Positions 35,038 through 39,442 of a DNA stretch of 39,442 nt are shown here, one piece after another (position 1 is the stretch's first letter; each line of letters opens with the position of its first letter). Position numbers and translations under genes: made by a program. The notes under the pieces are model-generated. The model was not told the origin of the DNA. It was given only the letters and a program-made list of their open reading frames with translations, and ran no database searches. The DNA is from an uncultured Gammaproteobacteria bacterium (GTDB lineage: Bacteria > Pseudomonadota > Gammaproteobacteria > Arenicellales > JAANXG01), in NCBI GenBank assembly GCA_945787105.1, contig CALZGZ010000233.1:1-39442 (forward strand), read 5' to 3'.

Positions 35038-35130
35038 CTCGAGAAAGACCTTATTCGCCTGTTTGATTTTACAAAGGCGACAGCAAAGCAGCTGTTCGAT
35101 GACAAATCGGAAGGCGGCGGGAAGGTATAG
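35038..35130 (+). pseudogene. Decayed 5' copy of the kbp (BON-LysM) gene
   Basis: The 72 bases at 35059-35130 match the start of the intact kbp gene (37161-37232) at about 60 positions without a gap, and a weaker match extends upstream over the ribosome site to 35038 and probably beyond. The start ATG has become ATT, and the codon for Lys26 has become TAG. The copied protein segment would read 'LFDFTKATAKQLFDD' against '[15 protein letters not shown]'. Nothing beyond residue 25 is recognisable. The remaining bases of this 312-bp gap (34981-35292) show no gene on either strand. Confidence 0.8.
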
Positions 35131-35292
35131 TTCGACACCCCCAGCGAAGCGATGAACTCCGATGCGTGGCGGACCTTGCCGGTGCGCCGATCGACGCCTG
35201 CTATCGTAATACGCAGAACATCCCTGCGCTTGCTCGACTTGCCCCGGACTCCTTGCAAGTTGCCGGCCGGACCTGTGCTTCACGCCGCAAAT

Positions 35293-36861
35293 TCACAACT
35301 GCCCTTCAATCGGCAGCAACGACAAGAACCACGCCCGAACGCGCTGCCATACGCTGGTATCCGGCTCGGTATCGAAACGCACCTCTTCACCATCTTTCTC
35401 GGTGACCCATTCGATCACCGAGCGTGTACCGCCGACCCCATCGCCTGCCGGAATCTCTTTGAGCTCCAACCTGAAAGCCACTTGGCCCAAGACGTCGTCC
35501 AATCGTCTCGCGACAAATTCGGCAAACTTCGCATCCTCGAACAGGATACCCAACTCGGTATTGATTCGCCTCGACCGCGGATCCAGGTTATACGACCCGA
35601 TGAAGATCCTGCGCCGGTCGAAGATATATGCTTTGGAATGAAGGCCCGCTCGCGACGAACCACCCAGACCTATCTTGGATTTACGGCCGGGCGCCACGGC
35701 TGTGCGCTTGATCTCGTACAACTCCACACCGGCACGCAGCATCGGCTTGCGGTATCGCGCATAACCCGCGTGTACCACCGGCACATCGTTGGAGACCATC
35801 GAGTTGGTCAAGACACGAACGCGAACTCCGCGCTCGCGCAACTGCCTGAACAGACGCAGGCCTTCTTTGCCGGGCACGAAATATGCCGAGATGGCAAACA
35901 ACTCCGAATTGGTATCCAGTGCCACTGGCCGCATTTGCGCTTTGATATACCCCGAGGGATCCGCAGCGTCTCCGGCGGCCTTACGTGGGTCGTCGTAGAC
36001 CGCCCAGGCTCCGCCCCAATAATGGACAAGACCTCCGCGCTCCAGCCGTGCCGCGAACTCCGATCTCCGGACGGCATCAATATACTCCGATTTCCGCATC
36101 GCCTCGGCATGTCGCTCCAGGACAGCGCGAATCTGGTCGAGCCCTTCAGGGGGGCCTGGTGATTCAAGCACGTTAATCGGCACCGCAAAGTCGCTGTTCC
36201 AATATGTGTCAAAGGCTTCGGAAACGCTGCGCACCACGGGACCGACCGCCATTACGTCGAAATCGGCGTAATTGACGTCGGTGCGAGCTTCGAAGTAGAT
36301 GTCCCCTATGTTTCGCCCGCCCACTATCGTTACCTGATTGTCGGCGGTGAACGACTTGTTGTGCATGCGTCGGTTGATGCGGCGAAAACTGGTGATCCCT
36401 TCCAGGAACCGACGCTTGCGCGCGAGAAATGGGTTGAATACACGCACCTCGATGTTTGGGTGCCGGTCTAACGTGGATAGCCTCAAGTCATAGGTTGATG
36501 TATAGATATCATCAAGCAGCAGTCGAATCCGCACACCCCGATCCGCCGCACGCATCAATTGACCAAGCAGCAGTTTTCCCGTGTCATCGTCGTGCCAGAT
36601 GTAGTACTGCACATCGAGACTGCGCTCCACCACATCGGCGAGTATCCAACGGGCGGCGAATGCATCGGTACCCTTGACCAGTGGTTCGAGACCCGATTCA
36701 CCCGGGTGGCGACTCACGCGGGGCGAAAGACTCCGGCCGAGTCTTGTATCATCGGTGTCCGAAAACGCATTGGAAGGTGCGCGCTCGTAATCCTTGGGCA
36801 GCGTCGTGCATGCCGATAATATCGCTACCAAACCCGCAACTATCAGTGATAAATGTCTCAA
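35293..36861 (-). CDS. Phospholipase D family lipoprotein (cardiolipin synthase C-like)
   Basis: A 522-residue protein with a lipoprotein signal ('LVAILSACTT', Cys18) and two PLD catalytic motifs. HKD1 is 'MHNKSFTADNQVTIVGGRNIGD' in the first half and HKD2 'LHSKAYIFDRRRIFIGSYNLDPRS' in the second; each has His-x-Lys-x4-Asp. 'DVQYYIWHDDDTGKLLL' and 'RINTELGILFED' are typical of ClsC/YmdC. E. coli ClsC makes cardiolipin from phosphatidylglycerol and phosphatidylethanolamine. The lipid anchor would place this one on the periplasmic face of a membrane, which is unusual compared with ClsC of E. coli. It is transcribed opposite to kbp across a 293-bp gap. Confidence 0.88.
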   Translation of the reverse strand: MRHLSLIVAGLVAILSACTTLPKDYERAPSNAFSDTDDTRLGRSLSPRVSRHPGESGLEPLVKGTDAFAARWILADVVERSLDVQYYIWHDDDTGKLLLGQLMRAADRGVRIRLLLDDIYTSTYDLRLSTLDRHPNIEVRVFNPFLARKRRFLEGITSFRRINRRMHNKSFTADNQVTIVGGRNIGDIYFEARTDVNYADFDVMAVGPVVRSVSEAFDTYWNSDFAVPINVLESPGPPEGLDQIRAVLERHAEAMRKSEYIDAVRRSEFAARLERGGLVHYWGGAWAVYDDPRKAAGDAADPSGYIKAQMRPVALDTNSELFAISAYFVPGKEGLRLFRQLRERGVRVRVLTNSMVSNDVPVVHAGYARYRKPMLRAGVELYEIKRTAVAPGRKSKIGLGGSSRAGLHSKAYIFDRRRIFIGSYNLDPRSRRINTELGILFEDAKFAEFVARRLDDVLGQVAFRLELKEIPAGDGVGGTRSVIEWVTEKDGEEVRFDTEPDTSVWQRVRAWFLSLLPIEGQL

Positions 36862-36972
36862 TTTCTCAGAGTTTCACACGCAAAATTGTCAGACTTGGTT
36901 GTGTATCCGTTCAGATCTACTGATTAGACAAGGTTACCTCCGGTGCTGCTTGAGTTGCAATCACCGCCGGGG

Positions 36973-36994
36973 TCTTGGCTAAACCAAGATCTTG
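36973..36994. promoter_or_regulatory. Overlapping dyads in the cls-kbp divergent region
   Basis: TCTTGG-CTAAA-CCAAGA (36973-36989) is a perfect 6-bp inverted repeat, and it shares its right arm with the palindrome CAAGATCTTG (36985-36994). Three related half-sites therefore stand in a row, as in operators bound by a dimer in two registers. It lies 112 bases upstream of the ClsC-like gene start and 160 upstream of kbp. Confidence 0.35.
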
Positions 36995-37085
36995 CCCACG
37001 GAGTCGTTGGGTACGCTAGTCACGCTTGCACGTGTGTCACCACCTCGTTAAGAACGCGCACGGGTTTTCCCACCGCGTGTACACG

Positions 37086-37115
37086 GCGACAGTGCCATAC
37101 CTAATACTTTATACT
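37086..37115 (+). promoter_or_regulatory. Putative promoter for kbp
   Basis: TATACT (37110-37115) is a good -10 (five of six), preceded at 18 bases by a weak GCGACA (37086-37091). E. coli kbp is under RpoS, and a strong -10 with a poor -35 would suit that sigma factor. The start of transcription would be near 37122, giving a leader of about 33 bases. Confidence 0.4.
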
Positions 37116-37154
37116 CGCCCAGCGATATAACCATACCAACTCGAGGAGGACTTT

Positions 37155-37586
37155 ATGGGGCTGTTTGATTTTGCAAAGGCGATAGGAAAGAAGCTGTTCG
37201 ATGACGAGGAGGAAGGCGGCGAGAAGATCAAGCAACATATCGAAACCGACAATCCGGGGATTGATGGCCTCGATATCGTGGTCTCTGATGGTATCGCCAA
37301 GGTTAAGGGTAAAGCGAGGGACCGCACGGCCATGGAGAAAGCGGTACTGATGGCGGGCAACGTACTCGGTATCGAAGCCGTGAATGCCGACGAACTCAGC
37401 GCGCCGCCAGAAGAACAAAAAGTCGAGTATTACGAGATCCAAAAAGGTGACACGCTGTGGGCGATCGCCAAGCGGTTCCTGGGGAACGGCAGCAAATATC
37501 CGGAGATATTCGAGGCCAATCGAGAGGTGATCAAGGATCCGGATTTGATCTACCCCGGCCAGAAGATCCGCATTCCATTACCTTGA
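37155..37586 (+). CDS. kbp: BON-LysM potassium-binding protein Kbp (YgaU)
   Basis: A 143-residue protein close to E. coli Kbp/YgaU. The N-terminal '[17 protein letters not shown]' leads into a BON domain (about 20-85: '[50 protein letters not shown]'), followed by a LysM domain (about 92-143: '[49 protein letters not shown]'). Kbp is a cytoplasmic K+ sensor in E. coli and rises under osmotic stress. The ATG at 37155 has GAGGAGG 8 bases upstream. The gene is monocistronic and ends in a strong terminator. An inactive copy of its 5' end is at 35038. Confidence 0.95.
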   Translation: MGLFDFAKAIGKKLFDDEEEGGEKIKQHIETDNPGIDGLDIVVSDGIAKVKGKARDRTAMEKAVLMAGNVLGIEAVNADELSAPPEEQKVEYYEIQKGDTLWAIAKRFLGNGSKYPEIFEANREVIKDPDLIYPGQKIRIPLP

Positions 37587-37606
37587 TCCGTCTCGAGCAC
37601 TAACCG

Positions 37607-37651
37607 AAAAAAAAGAGGGCTCAGAGTTGTAGACTCTGGCCTCTATTTTTT
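37607..37651. terminator. Bidirectional intrinsic terminator after kbp
   Basis: Eight A residues, then AGAGG (37614-37618) and CAGAGT (37622-37627) pair with ACTCTG (37633-37638) and CCTCT (37640-37644), followed by ATTTTTT. An unequal internal bulge separates the two stem parts. It serves kbp on the plus strand and, with its T run from the A tract, the patatin operon on the minus strand. Confidence 0.88.
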
Positions 37652-37719
37652 CTCATAGGTGGACACGCCGCGCGAACCGTGCGTGGGTTCCGAGGGAAAT
37701 GACCGCCCGGGTGCGCGGG

Positions 37720-38334
37720 CTATTTCGGGCGTACGCGTGTTTCTATGCTGCCGACGGTCATGAACTCGCTTGCCCCCAAGCGCGCGAGCGGGTCCAAGCG
37801 ATCGGCATGGATCTTCAAACGTCCCTTTTCGTCTTGGGTGGTGATCGAATCAGCGACGTACACGCCTTTAACCAGGCCCAGTATCAACGACTGGGGCACG
37901 CCACCAATCTCCTTTATTTCATGGCACTCACATCCGAAGGCGACGCGGCAATCTGCCAACCTCGGTAATCGTGAACCCTCGAATGCAAGGGTATCCATGC
38001 CTAGCGCCTCCAGTTCCGATTCCTCGGCGGGCAGAGTCGCCGAGCTCTGATTCATGTCATCGAGCACCTCCCGATGGGCGATATGTACCACGAAATCCCG
38101 GCGCTGCTCGATGTTGACGCGAGTGTCCTTGAATTCCCCATTTGGCTTTTTACCCACTGATATCATGATCAGCGGCGGCTCGCTACTCACCGCATTGAAG
38201 TAAGAAAACGGTGCTAAGTTATAACCGCCTTGGGCATTCTCCGACAGCACCCAAGCGATGGGCCTTGGGATCACGGTTTGAATCATCGTGAAATACACCT
38301 GGGCGGGGTCCAATTCGTTGAAATTGATATACAT
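37720..38334 (-). CDS. Flavin reductase-like FMN-binding protein
   Basis: A 204-residue split-barrel protein of the flavin reductase-like (DIM6/NTAB) family. Recognisable are 'VIPRPIAWVLSENAQGGYNLAPFSYFNAVSSEPPLIMISVG' (FMN phosphate and isoalloxazine contacts), 'DTRVNIEQRRDFVVHIAHREVLDDMNQSSATLPAEESE' and 'GVPQSLILGLVKGVYV'. Members reduce flavin with NAD(P)H or bind FMN for an unknown reaction. The ATG at 38334 follows the small unknown gene by 3 bases, with GGAAAG upstream, so it is the last gene of the patatin operon. The operon ends at the terminator 37607-37651. The substrate is not evident. Confidence 0.9.
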   Translation of the reverse strand: MYINFNELDPAQVYFTMIQTVIPRPIAWVLSENAQGGYNLAPFSYFNAVSSEPPLIMISVGKKPNGEFKDTRVNIEQRRDFVVHIAHREVLDDMNQSSATLPAEESELEALGMDTLAFEGSRLPRLADCRVAFGCECHEIKEIGGVPQSLILGLVKGVYVADSITTQDEKGRLKIHADRLDPLARLGASEFMTVGSIETRVRPK

Positions 38335-38337
38335 GGT

Positions 38338-38625
38338 TTAGCTTTCCGGTTTTGTTGGTGGCGCGAGATTATTCGATGGGCCTTTTTTCAACCACTCCAA
38401 GAGATAGTAAACCGATTGTCCCTCCGATGACTTCGATGGCCCAATCACACGAGCCGGGTATCGCTTTGCATTGCGGTCCGCATGATTCAATGCGTCTTGT
38501 GCTGACGTCATCAGTTCGACGCTGCCCGCCGGAAAACGGCTTCTACTCCGTCGCGGCACATAAACCACTGCATAGTGGGCCTGCGACACATCGGTTTCCG
38601 GATCTGGCGGTACCAATCCACGCAT
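38338..38625 (-). CDS. Small protein of unknown function
   Basis: A 95-residue protein I do not recognise. The start is the ATG at 38625, two bases after the patatin stop, and the end is 3 bases before the flavin reductase start, so it is in the middle of a tight operon. The sequence is polar with a beta-like 'AHYAVVYVPRRSRSRF', a Lys/Arg-rich central 'ADRNAKRYPARVIGPSKSSEGQSVYYLLEWL', and a Pro-rich tail. No signal peptide, membrane span or cysteine. The segment 'RVIGPSKSSEGQSVYYLLEW' reads like a strand-turn-helix and suggests a compact alpha/beta domain. The gene boundaries are convincing; no function can be given. Confidence 0.7.
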   Translation of the reverse strand: MRGLVPPDPETDVSQAHYAVVYVPRRSRSRFPAGSVELMTSAQDALNHADRNAKRYPARVIGPSKSSEGQSVYYLLEWLKKGPSNNLAPPTKPES

Positions 38626-38627
38626 GC

Positions 38628-39442
38628 TCAATACCCGGGAATCGTGGCGTTCCATCGACGCGTACGTTTGTCGCGAGCCCTCTGCAGGAGAAGTTGTTTG
38701 ATCTGGAGGATCGACGCTTGCGCTGCCTGCTCACCCTCCTTCATCGCAGTTTCTCTTTTGTCAAATGCCATAAGTGATATCTCACTCACGTCAGGACGAA
38801 TCACGACATCCGCATCTTCAAGTTCGGCGCCCACCATCGCTTGAGACATGATGAGAAATGACTGGTGCAATACTTGCAGAGTACTGTCGATGTTCGCATC
38901 CTGTTTCGGCAACTTAGATACGTCCACTGCGATAACAAACTCGGCGCCGAGTTCACGCGCCACCGCCACTGGAACCGGGCTCACGACCCCACCGTCAACA
39001 TACTCCTGACCGTTGATGGTTACTGGGCGAAATACACCGGGAAAGCTGCTGGAAGCGCGAACCGCCATCCCAGTGTTACCGCGTGTAAATACCGTGCGTT
39101 CACCGGTGCGTAACGCAGTTGCCACACAGGCAAAGACAATGTCCAGTTGCTCGATGGCGCGGTTATTGAGGCGCTCGTTGACCAGCCGTTGCAGTAACAT
39201 GCCGCGAATGACGCCACGGTTAGGCAGTGCCCAGTCAGCCACATCGCTACGCTCCAGCTCCAACGCGGCTTGCATCAACTCCTCACCCCGAATACCGCCT
39301 GCGTACAATGCGCCCACCAAACTCCCCGCGCTGGTGCCGACTATGATATCTGGCCGTATCCCGTGCTCTTCCAAGATCTTGAGTACACCGACATGAGCGA
39401 AACCGCGCGCTGCGCCGCTACCCAGAACATAGGCAACCACCG
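38628..39442 (-). CDS. Patatin-like phospholipase (RssA-type), 5' end outside window
   Basis: The last 270 residues of a patatin-family lipid acyl hydrolase; the frame is still open at the window edge. The oxyanion loop 'LGSGAARGFAHVGVLKILEEHGI' is at the start, the nucleophile Ser is in 'GTSAGSLVGAL', and the catalytic Asp in 'YVDGGVVSPVPV'. The compact form of about 270-320 residues and 'FACVATALRTGERTVFTRGNTGMAVRASSSFPGVFRPV' match the bacterial RssA/YchK group. A GTG at 39440 is the first usable start codon visible, but the family usually has some residues before the oxyanion loop, so the true start is probably upstream. It heads a three-gene operon with a small unknown protein and a flavin reductase. 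Confidence 0.9.
   Translation of the reverse strand, partial: VVAYVLGSGAARGFAHVGVLKILEEHGIRPDIIVGTSAGSLVGALYAGGIRGEELMQAALELERSDVADWALPNRGVIRGMLLQRLVNERLNNRAIEQLDIVFACVATALRTGERTVFTRGNTGMAVRASSSFPGVFRPVTINGQEYVDGGVVSPVPVAVARELGAEFVIAVDVSKLPKQDANIDSTLQVLHQSFLIMSQAMVGAELEDADVVIRPDVSEISLMAFDKRETAMKEGEQAAQASILQIKQLLLQRARDKRTRRWNATIPGY

Noticed and set aside
35152-36162. Long plus-strand open frame of 336 codons
   Set aside because: It lies antisense to the PLD gene, which has both catalytic motifs and a lipoprotein signal. The plus-strand translation has no family features.

Overview
The window looks like the chromosome of a gammaproteobacterium. The clearest pointers are an intact YdbH-YnbE-YdbL locus (outer-membrane lipid bridge), a DUF1820 gene, a Kbp-type BON-LysM protein, RimO, and class-A-style Shine-Dalgarno sites. 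Genus cannot be fixed from the sequence. Genes are tightly packed on both strands. I saw no rRNA, tRNA, CRISPR array, phage gene or transposase.

Layout. 1-2745: the tail of an Mth938-like gene, DUF1820, a PflX-type radical SAM protein, a DUF99 protein (a mainly archaeal family) and a YbhB/PEBP protein. Two copies of a short inverted-repeat element bracket the last two genes. 3119-18927: the main block, a 16-kb malonate / methylmalonate / propionate module. It holds a TRAP importer plus malonyl-CoA decarboxylase (matPQM-matA order), a free-standing malonyl acyltransferase, methylmalonyl-CoA epimerase, MeaB, both propionyl-CoA carboxylase subunits, methylmalonyl-CoA mutase, methylmalonyl-CoA decarboxylase (ScpB) and malonyl-CoA synthetase (MatB). 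A third, larger repeat copy follows at 18984-19307. 19411-25900: rimO, an iron-type alcohol dehydrogenase, two different MsrA proteins (one cytoplasmic, one exported), a VOC protein, DUF427, DUF488 and a SixA-like phosphatase.

26340-29279: ydbH-ynbE-ydbL. 29437-34980: a beta-CASP nuclease, an unusual protein with a C-terminal helix-hairpin-helix domain, a phosphoribosyltransferase, an isoaspartyl peptidase, a second SixA and an ATP adenylyltransferase (Ap4A phosphorylase) interrupted by one in-frame TGA. 35038-37651: a decayed copy of the start of the kbp gene, a phospholipase-D/ClsC-like lipoprotein, and the intact kbp gene with a strong terminator. 37720-39442: a three-gene operon of a patatin-like lipase (cut by the window edge), a small unknown protein and a flavin reductase-like protein.

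How the genes fit together. In the main block, imported malonate can be ligated to CoA by MatB and decarboxylated to acetyl-CoA by MatA. The adjoining genes interconvert propionyl-CoA, (S)- and (R)-methylmalonyl-CoA and succinyl-CoA. MatB enzymes often also accept methylmalonate, so the two halves could form one C3/C4-diacid pathway; that link is inference. The most novel-looking items are this combined module, the inverted-repeat element family with a 4-bp flanking repeat, the DUF99 gene between two of its copies, the single-stop Ap4A phosphorylase and the kbp remnant.
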